Assembly: GCF_016126015.1 (NCBI RefSeq)
Contig: NZ_JAEFDB010000014.1
Coordinates: forward strand, 1-64,000
Source: Capnocytophaga periodontitidis
GTDB taxonomy: Bacteria; Bacteroidota; Bacteroidia; Flavobacteriales; Flavobacteriaceae
Reading direction: 5' to 3'
DNA length: 64,000 bases
The number at the start of each line of letters is the position of its first letter. Position 1 is the first letter of the stretch. Below the pieces are notes generated by a model. That model saw only the letters and a list, made by a program, of their open reading frames with translations, ran no database searches and had not been told where the DNA came from. This document shows, in pieces, positions 8,429-16,407 of this stretch. Both the position numbers and the translations under genes were made by a program.

Positions 8429-9154
8429 TTATTTAAATAAATTTCTAATGCTTTCTTTACAAAAACTCCAGATAATTCTACAGATAAAATGGAAGTTATT
8501 TTTTTCTCCTGAAATATGCCATTCTTCTAAATATACACTCACTGCTGATTTTGTAGAACATCCTCCAAATAAAAATTTAGACACAATTATATTTTTGTAT
8601 TTAAATTTATAATGTTCATTGTAAAGATCAAAAAAGACTTTGTAATCGGCACAGATTTTATAGGTTGTATTAAATAGATGTTTTTGTTGAAGTTCTGTTC
8701 GTACGAAAACACTTTGATGACAGAATGGAATATTTTTTTTCATTCTGTTAATAGATAATGCTTTTCTAAAATCCTCTTTATTAGGATATACATATACTAC
8801 GTCTCCATAGATTACATCGGCGTCACTCCAATCATTATCCTTAAATACTTTTTCTAATACTTGTTCATTATAGAAGGTATCACCTGCATTCATAAAGTTG
8901 AGCCACACCCCTGTAGCTTTTACAATTCCCTTATTCATAGCATCATAAATGCCTTTATCGGGCTCACTTACCCAAAAGGAAATTTTATCCTCATATTTTT
9001 TGATGATATCAAGAGTGCCATCGGTACTACCTCCATCTATGATGATATACTCTATATTAGGGTAGGTTTGGTTGAGTACCGATAGGATCGTATTTTCAAT
9101 ATCCTTTACGGCATTATAGGATACAGTGATGATGGTGATGAGGGGAGTATTCAT
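8429..9154 (-). CDS. Family 2 glycosyltransferase
   Basis: 241-residue GT-A enzyme with ITIITVSYNAV at the start, YIIIDGGSTDGTLDII (36-51), WVSEPDKGIYDAMNKGI and a NAGD sequence in the usual DXD position. The last 40 residues carry a hydrophobic, basic stretch that may peripherally anchor it to the membrane. It overlaps the acetyltransferase gene by 4 bases. It is a paralogue of the enzyme at 4133-4834. Confidence 0.88.
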   Translation of the reverse strand: MNTPLITIITVSYNAVKDIENTILSVLNQTYPNIEYIIIDGGSTDGTLDIIKKYEDKISFWVSEPDKGIYDAMNKGIVKATGVWLNFMNAGDTFYNEQVLEKVFKDNDWSDADVIYGDVVYVYPNKEDFRKALSINRMKKNIPFCHQSVFVRTELQQKHLFNTTYKICADYKVFFDLYNEHYKFKYKNIIVSKFLFGGCSTKSAVSVYLEEWHISGEKNNFHFICRIIWSFCKESIRNLFK

Positions 9155-9786
9155 TGGGTATAACTTTCTATAAAATTTTCGACATCAAAAAAGTATTTTT
9201 CTATAAGAACTTGGTTAGTATCGTCGTTCCACCATTGGATAGATTCTAACTTATTTATTATTTCATCATTAAATCTGAACTTAATGATTTTTATAGGGCA
9301 ACCTACTGCTATAGCATAAGGAGGAATGTCTTTTGAAACGACAGCACCTGCTCCTATAACTGCCCCATTACCTATGGTAACACCATCTAAAACAGTTACA
9401 TTGGCACCTATAAAAACATCATTTCCTATTACAATGGGTTTTCGTTCTTCTATTTTATCTTCTTTTGATAGCGTATATCCATTTTGTTTTCTTGTAGAAT
9501 AAAACATAGGGGCGGTTGAAATTCCATTGAGAGGATGTATTCCCCATCCACACAGAAAATTAGGCCCTATTGAACAATATTTTCCTATCTTGGTATAGGA
9601 TATAGTAGCGTTTTTGGCTATATAAGTATAGTCACCAATTTCACAATTATTGATGCAATAAGGAAGGTATAAATTTACTTTTTTGGTAAATATGTTATTC
9701 TTTTGAATGCCAAAAACACACGTAAAATCTACGTTGTATTTACATAGATAATAAAAGAATTTTATTATATTTTTTAACTTGTTCAT
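9151..9786 (-). CDS. Hexapeptide-repeat acetyltransferase (CatB/LbH family)
   Basis: Left-handed beta-helix acyltransferase. The hexapeptide pattern runs through CEIGDYTYIAKNATIS, TKIGKYCSIGPN and IGNDVFIGANVTVLDGVTIG, followed by GAVIGAGAVVSKDIPPYAIA. It probably O- or N-acetylates a sugar of the repeat unit. It is not of the NeuD/PglD kind (no N-terminal Rossmann-like motif), so it is a poor candidate for the missing LegH step. A start at 9807 is possible, but 9786 avoids overlap with the upstream stop codon at 9788 and fits better. Confidence 0.8.
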   Translation of the reverse strand: MNKLKNIIKFFYYLCKYNVDFTCVFGIQKNNIFTKKVNLYLPYCINNCEIGDYTYIAKNATISYTKIGKYCSIGPNFLCGWGIHPLNGISTAPMFYSTRKQNGYTLSKEDKIEERKPIVIGNDVFIGANVTVLDGVTIGNGAVIGAGAVVSKDIPPYAIAVGCPIKIIKFRFNDEIINKLESIQWWNDDTNQVLIEKYFFDVENFIESYTQ

Positions 9787-9787
9787 T

Positions 9788-10627
9788 TTAATCTTTTTTA
9801 AAGGCATCTATAAAAGAATTGGGACTTTTGTTGATGATGTTGATATTCTTACCTTTGATATAATCATTTATTTCCCAATAAGATTCAAACATTCTACCAT
9901 AGGCATATAATACTTCGTGCAATTTCCAAGGTTTACCATCAAGCCCTTTGAAAACAGTTTTAGAAACTTCTTTTTTATCATAGAAATGTTTATCTTGAAT
10001 GAGTACATTATTATCTTTATCTACAGATAATAATCCTAACCAAGAGTGTTCAACTCCATATAATTCAATAGTTTTATAGCCTAACCAAATAGAAACCATA
10101 ATTCCTCCTACAAGTACATTTTGGACAATAGGCATTGCAAGCATTTTATTGAAAAAAAACTGCTTTATACTTATAAAACTTTCAAAAGGAGATGAGTTGT
10201 ACAAACAAATTTTTACATAATCAGTTTCCATTTTTTTGAAAAATGAATTTTTTCCTTTAATATAAGGTACAAACAAATACATTTCCCAATTAGTAATCAA
10301 GGTAATATCTTTTATTTTGTTAATTCCTTCTTCTGTGTAAAAATAATAAGGATCTGCTACTAAATAATACAGAGGTTTTACCTCATAATAACTTTCTGAA
10401 AGAAAGTAGTCATTCAGAACCATATAATCATAAGCTCTATCAATAAATCCTCCTTGTTTTAAAGAATTACCATTACCTAAAATTCTGATTTTTGTGTTTT
10501 GTTTTCTTTCACTGATATTTAATAGTTGTCTTTTTGATTTAAAGTTTGAAAATAGAATTATTTTTAATAAATATTCAAAGGTTTGAAAAACAAGTTTGAT
10601 TCTTCTTTTAATTATTGATATTTTCAT
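9788..10627 (-). CDS. Possible GT42-like sialyltransferase
   Basis: 279-residue protein of no firm family. After a basic, hydrophobic N-terminus it has IRILGNGNSLK (48-57), VLNDYFLSESYY (70-81), YLVADPYYF and, later, GGIMVSIWLGYKTIELYGVEHSW. The order (glycine-rich loop, N-D pair, membrane-proximal IWLGYKTI-L-G-E/D segment) is what one sees in the Campylobacter CST-I/CST-II family. The nearby CMP-nonulosonate pathway makes a nonulosonic acid transferase likely. An MptE-like or other Rossmann protein is the alternative. The start overlaps the flippase stop by 20 bases. Confidence 0.5.
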   Translation of the reverse strand: MKISIIKRRIKLVFQTFEYLLKIILFSNFKSKRQLLNISERKQNTKIRILGNGNSLKQGGFIDRAYDYMVLNDYFLSESYYEVKPLYYLVADPYYFYTEEGINKIKDITLITNWEMYLFVPYIKGKNSFFKKMETDYVKICLYNSSPFESFISIKQFFFNKMLAMPIVQNVLVGGIMVSIWLGYKTIELYGVEHSWLGLLSVDKDNNVLIQDKHFYDKKEVSKTVFKGLDGKPWKLHEVLYAYGRMFESYWEINDYIKGKNINIINKSPNSFIDAFKKD

Positions 10628-11846
10628 TAGAAATATTATTGTTTAAATCTATCTTTTTAGTGTAAAAGTATAGAATAGGCAAAATAGATAACGCAGCTAA
10701 AATACTTGCAAAAGGAATATATTTAATATCTGTAAACGTTAGACAGATTAATGCTACTATATAAATTAGTGTTGAAAGTATAGAACAGAAAGCAATTTGT
10801 TTGTTCTTACCATAATAGAACAGATAATTAACTAATAAAGCATAAGGGATTGCTAAGGTTGCCGTTATTGAAAAAATTACTATATAGTATTTTGTTCCTA
10901 AAAATTGATTTCCTAAGAACCATAAGATAAGAGACTCAGGAATTATAGAAATAATAGAACTAATGATTATAGGAATTAACAATGATATTAATGCCCATTT
11001 ATGTATTTGTTGCAAAGAGATTCCATTTTTCTTTATAGCCTCATAGTAATAGGGTACAGTAGCTTTGTTAATAGCTCCTATAAGTGTTATTAAAATCATT
11101 GCTATATTAGCGCCCATTGCATATAAGCCTAAATCTGTTTCTGTGAATTTATGATATATAAAAATTCTATCTACTTGTCCTTTTATATAGAAACTCAAAT
11201 GATGAAAGATCATAGGTAAACCTAGACTCAAAATATATAGAAAAGCTGTTTTATAGTTATTAAAACTAAACTTTCTTTTCTTTACTTTCGTTCTATACAA
11301 AAAGAAATACGATATTACAAACACTAAAGCATTGGAGGTAAGTATAGCTAAAATTCTTTTTTCAACCAGATTAGTTTGAAAGAACTCTAATAAAAATATA
11401 GTGATGGACAAAGATAATACTCCTGATAATATTTGAATAACAACATAAGAAAAGGCTTGTTTTTGACATTGCCTTATACTCAATTGAACTGTAACAAACA
11501 CCTCAAAAACAGCAGCAAGAACTAAATATAATAATATTTCGGATTTAAAGAATAAGCATATTAAAAAGCTTAAAGAGGCGATACAGATTGTATAAAGATA
11601 ACCGGTTCTTACAATTAAGTCTAAAGCATTTTTTCCATAAAAATAGAAATAACGAGTAACAGAACCTTCTTGTACCAATCCAAATAAAATAACAAACAAA
11701 GCTGTATAAGTTTGGTAATAAGAAAGTTCTCCATACCCTGCAACTCCTAATTTTCTAGATAAATAAGGAATCAACAGAAAAGGGATTATTTTTGAGATAA
11801 TTTCTCCTATTAAGTAAATGGTACTATCTTTTAGTAGGCGCCTCAT
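10608..11846 (-). CDS. Wzx-type oligosaccharide flippase
   Basis: 412-residue multi-pass membrane protein with about 12-14 hydrophobic segments and the family's usual opening, KDSTIYLIGEIISKIIPFLLIPYLSRKLG. It belongs to the MATE/MVF-like polysaccharide flippase group, which moves undecaprenyl-linked repeat units across the inner membrane. It lies 18 bases after the SDR gene and marks the border between sugar-activation genes and assembly genes. The DNA is extremely A+T-rich; the 60 bases from 10801 contain only 17 G or C. Confidence 0.9.
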   Translation of the reverse strand: MRRLLKDSTIYLIGEIISKIIPFLLIPYLSRKLGVAGYGELSYYQTYTALFVILFGLVQEGSVTRYFYFYGKNALDLIVRTGYLYTICIASLSFLICLFFKSEILLYLVLAAVFEVFVTVQLSIRQCQKQAFSYVVIQILSGVLSLSITIFLLEFFQTNLVEKRILAILTSNALVFVISYFFLYRTKVKKRKFSFNNYKTAFLYILSLGLPMIFHHLSFYIKGQVDRIFIYHKFTETDLGLYAMGANIAMILITLIGAINKATVPYYYEAIKKNGISLQQIHKWALISLLIPIIISSIISIIPESLILWFLGNQFLGTKYYIVIFSITATLAIPYALLVNYLFYYGKNKQIAFCSILSTLIYIVALICLTFTDIKYIPFASILAALSILPILYFYTKKIDLNNNISNENINN

Positions 11847-11864
11847 ATTTTTCTCTCAATCTGA

Positions 11865-12632
11865 TTATAATGTAAAACCATCGTCTACAACTATATTTTG
11901 TCCGTTTACGAACTCTGATAAATCAGAAAGCAAGTATAGTACAGTGCCAGAAATATCTTTAGCGTTGAGCATTCCTTTGTTTAAGCAAAACTCTCTATAC
12001 GCTTTTAAGAAAGGCTCAGGTTGTTTATCTTCTATACCACCTAAAGAGATTGTATTTACTCTAATATTTTTTCCTTTAAAGTATTTAGCCATATATTTGC
12101 TGAGGTGTATTAAGCCCGATTTAATAGCGGCATACTCTACAGGTGTAGTCATTGGGGTATTATTGTAAATTTGAAAACGTGGAGCTATGACCCCATAAAT
12201 AGAAGCTAAGTTAATGATATTACCATAACCTTGGTCATAAAAATATTTAGCGAACAGTTGAGAGGTAAGGAAGTAACCTCCTAAGTTCATTCCTATATTT
12301 TCACAAAAGTCATTATAAGTTACCTCGAAAAAGTGTTTGCCATAGTTTTTGTTGCGAGGGTAGGCGCTATTGACTAGAGCGTCTATTTTGCCATATTTTT
12401 TGGAAATATTATTGATAAGAGCTTCAACAGAAGCTTTATCAGTAATATCGACTTGTGCAGGTACTATACAGGCATTTCCTAATGAAGTACATAGTTTCTC
12501 AGCTATGGTAATATCATACTCTGCTACCACAGCAATACCTCCGTTATCGGCTATAGCTTGACAAAAGGTTTTGCCCAATAAACCAGCACCGCCAGTAACT
12601 ACTACTATTTTGTCTTTTACTAAGTCGCTCAT
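11865..12632 (-). CDS. SDR oxidoreductase, PtmA-like
   Basis: Classical short-chain dehydrogenase of 255 residues. The NAD(P) loop TGGAGLLG is at 13-20, the catalytic Ser144 in NLASIYG, and Tyr167-x-x-x-Lys171 in EYAAIKSG. It resembles PtmA of the Campylobacter ptm cluster, which works in legionaminic acid synthesis, and lies in the same kind of setting (neuA, CBS-nucleotidyltransferase). Which sugar it oxidises or reduces is an inference. The start overlaps the amidase gene by ATGA. Confidence 0.8.
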   Translation of the reverse strand: MSDLVKDKIVVVTGGAGLLGKTFCQAIADNGGIAVVAEYDITIAEKLCTSLGNACIVPAQVDITDKASVEALINNISKKYGKIDALVNSAYPRNKNYGKHFFEVTYNDFCENIGMNLGGYFLTSQLFAKYFYDQGYGNIINLASIYGVIAPRFQIYNNTPMTTPVEYAAIKSGLIHLSKYMAKYFKGKNIRVNTISLGGIEDKQPEPFLKAYREFCLNKGMLNAKDISGTVLYLLSDLSEFVNGQNIVVDDGFTL

Positions 12633-13420
12633 AATATATTTTTGTACAGTGTTGTTTTTCTATCGTTTTTCACTGGGAACTCTGTTCTATATTGAGTTAC
12701 TTCCTCAAGATTGAGTTCATATAGGGTTACTTCTTCTGAAAGAGACTTTCCTTTCAGCACTTCACCATAAGGTGACACAATGTGCGATGAGGTTACATAT
12801 AACAATCCTTTGCCATCTTTCCCTATACGATTTACACCCACCATAAACACTTGGTTTTCTATAGCTCTTGCCTTGATAAGTGCCCACCAATGGGGTACTC
12901 TACGCTCAGGCCAATTGGCTATATTTAGTATCACCGAGCAATCTTTAGAGTATGCTTGGTAAAGTTCAGGGAAGCGCAAGTCGTAACAGATGGTTAGGCC
13001 TATAGTAGCTCCTGCGATAGTTAGCTTTTTCAGTTCTTCACCTGCTTGGTAAAAATCATTTTCATTAGCATACGAAAAAGGATGTATTTTAGCATAAGTA
13101 GTTAGCAAGACACCTTGATTGTTTACTACAGCCAAGTTGTTAGTAGCTTTATCTCCTTTTGTCAGAACAACTCCGAAAGCTATAGATACATTATGTTTTT
13201 TAGCTTGTTCTTGAAAGAAAGTAATCGTTTCTGACGAAAATTCATCTTCCTTCACCTTTTGACTTTCCATTGTAAAACCTGTGAGGGTCATTTCAGGATA
13301 TACTACCAAATTGATATCAGAGCAATGTTCAGTAATAAGATTTAATGTTTTTTCTACCTTTTGCTTATTCTCGGCTTTATTCTCCCAACTTTGGTTGAGT
13401 GAAACTAAGGCTATTTTCAT
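12629..13420 (-). CDS. Carbon-nitrogen hydrolase (nitrilase superfamily)
   Basis: 263-residue amidase with a complete Glu-Lys-Cys triad: Glu43 in VVYPEMTLTGF, Lys111 in TYAKIHPF and Cys145 in LTICYDLRFPELY. The overall sequence is close to the omega-amidase/NIT2-type branch. Such a gene is unusual in a polysaccharide locus; as it is coupled on both sides to sugar-modifying genes, it may trim or transfer an N-acyl or amide group on the nonulosonic acid, or recycle the amino donor's amide product. A housekeeping role is possible. The function here is inferred. Confidence 0.75.
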   Translation of the reverse strand: MKIALVSLNQSWENKAENKQKVEKTLNLITEHCSDINLVVYPEMTLTGFTMESQKVKEDEFSSETITFFQEQAKKHNVSIAFGVVLTKGDKATNNLAVVNNQGVLLTTYAKIHPFSYANENDFYQAGEELKKLTIAGATIGLTICYDLRFPELYQAYSKDCSVILNIANWPERRVPHWWALIKARAIENQVFMVGVNRIGKDGKGLLYVTSSHIVSPYGEVLKGKSLSEEVTLYELNLEEVTQYRTEFPVKNDRKTTLYKNIL

Positions 13421-14712
13421 TAGTTATATTTTCTAAATACAGGTTTGATAGTGCTGCCTACTAGATATTTATCTACTCCTTCATTGAGTGCTTTGGTATA
13501 CACTTGTAATGATTTCCGTACAGCTTCAAGAGTTCTGTTTAATTCTTTATCAGTATGGGCATACGAAATAGCAATCCAAGGTATTAAAACCCCATTTTTA
13601 ATCATTTCTTGCGAAAAGAGTGTTCTAAAAGCCAATGATACTTCTTTATTAGTATCTTTTGTGATATAGTTAGGAGAACATTCAATTCCTGTAGCTGCAA
13701 AATAATCACTTATTTGTAATTCCTTTGCAATAGCATTCATTTCTGAAACTAATTTTCTACCATAGTTCCATAAATGATCTACCACTTTGTGTTCTTTATA
13801 GAATTTTATAGTTTCTACTAAAGCTCCTAAACCACACATCTCGGCGCCGTGAGTAGTAGAGGTTAAGAATACACGTTCTGCTCCAATTTCTTTGATACCT
13901 CCTATTTTCATAAACTCTCGTTTACCACATAGGGCTGCTACCGAGAAACCATTAGCCATACCCTTACCAAAGGTACAAAGGTCAGGCTCTACATTATAGT
14001 AAGTCTGTGCTCCTTGCAAATGCCAACGAAAACCTGTTATCATTTCATCGAGGATAAATAAAGCTCCATTTTTATGACATAATTCTTTTACTTTTTGCAA
14101 GAAGTTATCTTTAGGATGCTCCCCTGTGGCAGGCTCTAAAATTACACCAGCTACTTGATTAGGGTGTTGAGCAAACAAAGTCTCTAATGACTCTATATCA
14201 TTATATCTAAAGTGTACTGTGTGCTCATAGTTTTCTTTAGGAATACCACGAGTAAGCACTGTATCTCCGATAAACCAATCATCATAAGAAAAGAAAGGGT
14301 GATCCAAACAGCGAATGATATATTTCCTACCTGTATAGGCACGTGCCATTTTCACGGCAGCAGAAGTAACTGTTGATCCATTTTTAGCAAACTTTACCAT
14401 ATCTACACTTGGTATAAGGTCTACCATCGCCTCAGCTGCTTCTAATTCTATCACTGAGGCACGTGTAAGGTTATTTCCCTTCCAAATTTGCTCAATAGCA
14501 GCATTGGCAACTCTTTTTTCACCATAGCCTAAAGTAATAGCTCGCAAAGCCATACCATAGTCTAAGAATTCTTTCCCATCGGGGGTGTAAAGATAAGCAC
14601 CTTCACCTCTTTCAAATATTTGAGGGGCATTTTCGGGGTATTGGTCATCTCCTCTACTATAAGTGTGACAACCACCAGGGATTAGATTATTGAGTCGTTG
14701 ACTATAATTCAT
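13420..14712 (-). CDS. Class III PLP aminotransferase (GSA-aminomutase-like)
   Basis: Fold-type I PLP enzyme resembling glutamate-1-semialdehyde aminomutases. It has NGSTVTSAAVKMARAYTG, FILDEMITGFR and the PLP-lysine segment TFGKGMANGF. The position between a Gfo/Idh dehydrogenase and an amidase points to sugar amination rather than haem synthesis. A longer frame to 14727 is open, but the ATG at 14712 is preceded at a good distance by GGAGG and follows the upstream stop by one base. It overlaps the amidase gene by 1 base (TAATG). Confidence 0.82.
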   Translation of the reverse strand: MNYSQRLNNLIPGGCHTYSRGDDQYPENAPQIFERGEGAYLYTPDGKEFLDYGMALRAITLGYGEKRVANAAIEQIWKGNNLTRASVIELEAAEAMVDLIPSVDMVKFAKNGSTVTSAAVKMARAYTGRKYIIRCLDHPFFSYDDWFIGDTVLTRGIPKENYEHTVHFRYNDIESLETLFAQHPNQVAGVILEPATGEHPKDNFLQKVKELCHKNGALFILDEMITGFRWHLQGAQTYYNVEPDLCTFGKGMANGFSVAALCGKREFMKIGGIKEIGAERVFLTSTTHGAEMCGLGALVETIKFYKEHKVVDHLWNYGRKLVSEMNAIAKELQISDYFAATGIECSPNYITKDTNKEVSLAFRTLFSQEMIKNGVLIPWIAISYAHTDKELNRTLEAVRKSLQVYTKALNEGVDKYLVGSTIKPVFRKYN

Positions 14713-14713
14713 T

Positions 14714-15697
14714 TTAGAAACCTCCATCTGATTTTTCTATTTGATTTAATAATTCTAGTACTTTTATATCGTCTTGAACTGTATTGGGATAGTGTTTAGG
14801 GTTTTCAATTCCCTTTATGAAGCTATTCACTTCATCAATATACATTTTCTCACCGATATTCTTGTTATATCCTGAAGCAGATTCAAATTGAGGTTGTTCA
14901 AAATGTATCCATCTGCCATTTTCTACTTCATACAAATGGAAAGTAGCCTCATCCCATTTCCATTGTATTTGGGCTTTTTCAAGATTAATTATCAAGTTTC
15001 TAACAGCATAACGAGAGGCTACATCTACAAGAATTGTACCTACCTTATCGGCGTATTTTAAAGTAAAAGCATAGGAATCTTCTATTTCACAACCAAAATC
15101 AATTGTTTTCTCAAAGACTCCCTTAGCTGAAATAGGCCAACCTATGGTATCTACTATCCAAGTTAGCTCAAAAGGTACAATTTCTCTTCCTCCCCCCATA
15201 ATACGCTTTGAAACGTAAAAGTCATTTACTCCTTCCCAAGGATGCCAATCGGGTAGATATTGTCCTGAATGATATGAAAAGTTGGTTACTTTCCCATACT
15301 TTTCACTCTTTATAATCTTAGTAATATCCTTTATAATAGGATGAAAACGGAAAGTACAAGAAGGGGCAATAAAAGTATTGTTTTGGTTGTAATCAAGCAT
15401 TTCTTTTACTTCTTCAATAATGACACTTGCCTCTATAAAAGCTGGCTTGTTATAATCAATTGCTATTTTTGCATAGTAGGTATGCAAATTAGGAGGAGTA
15501 GAAATAATAAAAGCATCAAAGTTAGACAAATCCTCAGTGTCTAAGGATTTTACCGTTTTTATATGATACTTATTTTCTGCTTCTTTTCTTCGGTCTTCTC
15601 GGGGGTCAAAGCCTACTACATCAGTATACTGTAAGGCTTGCAAACATCTCACACGCCTTTTACCCATTGATCCCAAACCAATTACTAAAAATTTCAT
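14714..15697 (-). CDS. Gfo/Idh/MocA-family oxidoreductase
   Basis: 327-residue NAD(P)-dependent dehydrogenase. The dinucleotide loop VIGLGSMGKRR is at the N-terminus and FIISTPPNLHTYYAKIAI follows in the usual place. The standard EKP motif is altered to NKPAFIEAS. The C-terminal half is the family's mixed beta-sheet domain. It may oxidise a hydroxyl to a ketone that the next gene's aminotransferase converts to an amine, as in many amino-sugar pathways. It overlaps neuA by 4 bases. Confidence 0.82.
   Translation of the reverse strand: MKFLVIGLGSMGKRRVRCLQALQYTDVVGFDPREDRRKEAENKYHIKTVKSLDTEDLSNFDAFIISTPPNLHTYYAKIAIDYNKPAFIEASVIIEEVKEMLDYNQNNTFIAPSCTFRFHPIIKDITKIIKSEKYGKVTNFSYHSGQYLPDWHPWEGVNDFYVSKRIMGGGREIVPFELTWIVDTIGWPISAKGVFEKTIDFGCEIEDSYAFTLKYADKVGTILVDVASRYAVRNLIINLEKAQIQWKWDEATFHLYEVENGRWIHFEQPQFESASGYNKNIGEKMYIDEVNSFIKGIENPKHYPNTVQDDIKVLELLNQIEKSDGGF
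14721..14725 (-). promoter_or_regulatory. Strong Shine-Dalgarno GGAGG
   Basis: On the minus strand GGAGG lies 8 bases before the ATG at 14712. Bacteroidota seldom use such sites, so it is unusual, and it decides the start of the class III aminotransferase. It lies within the last codons of the upstream gene. Confidence 0.6.
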
Positions 15698-16404
15698 AGT
15701 ATATCGTTCTTTTTATAATTTAGAATTGTTTCTATACACAAAAAATCGTAGATATCATCTACTTCGTAGTTTTGCCAACGTTCAATAAAGTAAGGTATTG
15801 AAAGTTCACTATAGAAGAGTTTTTTTTCTTCAAAATAACTTGTTTTTACTAAGTAAGATACGCCATAAGGAAAATAAGCTTTAGATAAGTCTTGTCTTCG
15901 GGTAACTTTTTTAGAATCTTCTATAAAAGGGCTTATTTTATTATCTTTTATTGTTTTTACTATAAAAGGATGTTCTGTATGCACTTCCCCCAAGCTAACA
16001 ACTCCTACACTATTCTCTTCTAGAAGAGCAATACAATTATCTATATCTCCTTTTTTTCTTAAAGGAGAGGTGGGTTCTAATAGGAGTATATAGTCAAATT
16101 CCTGTCCTTGGGTACGATAATATGCTATTGTATGTAGGACAAAAGCAGAGGAGGGAGAGGTATCTGTTGCTAATTCTGAGGGTCTTAGGAAAGGGACTTT
16201 TACTCCAAAACTCTCAGCCACAGTAGCTATTTCAGCACTATCAGTTGAAACAAAAATTTCATCAATATACTCACTTGCATGGGCTTGCTCTATACTCCAC
16301 CCTATCAAAGGTTTACCACATAGCGGTTTTATATTTTTACCTGGTAATCCTTTGCTACCTCCTCGTGCAGGGATGATAGCTAATATTTTTTTGTTATTAT
16401 ACAT
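15694..16404 (-). CDS. CMP-nonulosonate cytidylyltransferase (NeuA/LegF/PtmB)
   Basis: Activates a nonulosonic acid with CTP to give the CMP-sugar used by sialyltransferase-type enzymes. The signature IPARGGSKGLPGKN is at residues 11-24, followed by GKPLIGWSIEQA, FVSTDSAEIA and LLLEPTSPLR. The 236-residue length is that of the short bacterial NeuA type without an esterase domain. Given the LegB/LegC/LegG context, CMP-legionaminate-like synthesis is more likely than CMP-Neu5Ac. The start is 3 bases after the upstream stop. Confidence 0.93.
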   Translation of the reverse strand: MYNNKKILAIIPARGGSKGLPGKNIKPLCGKPLIGWSIEQAHASEYIDEIFVSTDSAEIATVAESFGVKVPFLRPSELATDTSPSSAFVLHTIAYYRTQGQEFDYILLLEPTSPLRKKGDIDNCIALLEENSVGVVSLGEVHTEHPFIVKTIKDNKISPFIEDSKKVTRRQDLSKAYFPYGVSYLVKTSYFEEKKLFYSELSIPYFIERWQNYEVDDIYDFLCIETILNYKKNDIL

Positions 16405-16407
16405 TAT

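Noticed and set aside
13420-14712. HemL (glutamate-1-semialdehyde aminomutase) for haem synthesis
   Set aside because: The sequence is of that general class, but the gene is locked inside a sugar operon between a dehydrogenase and an amidase, so a sugar aminotransferase is more likely.
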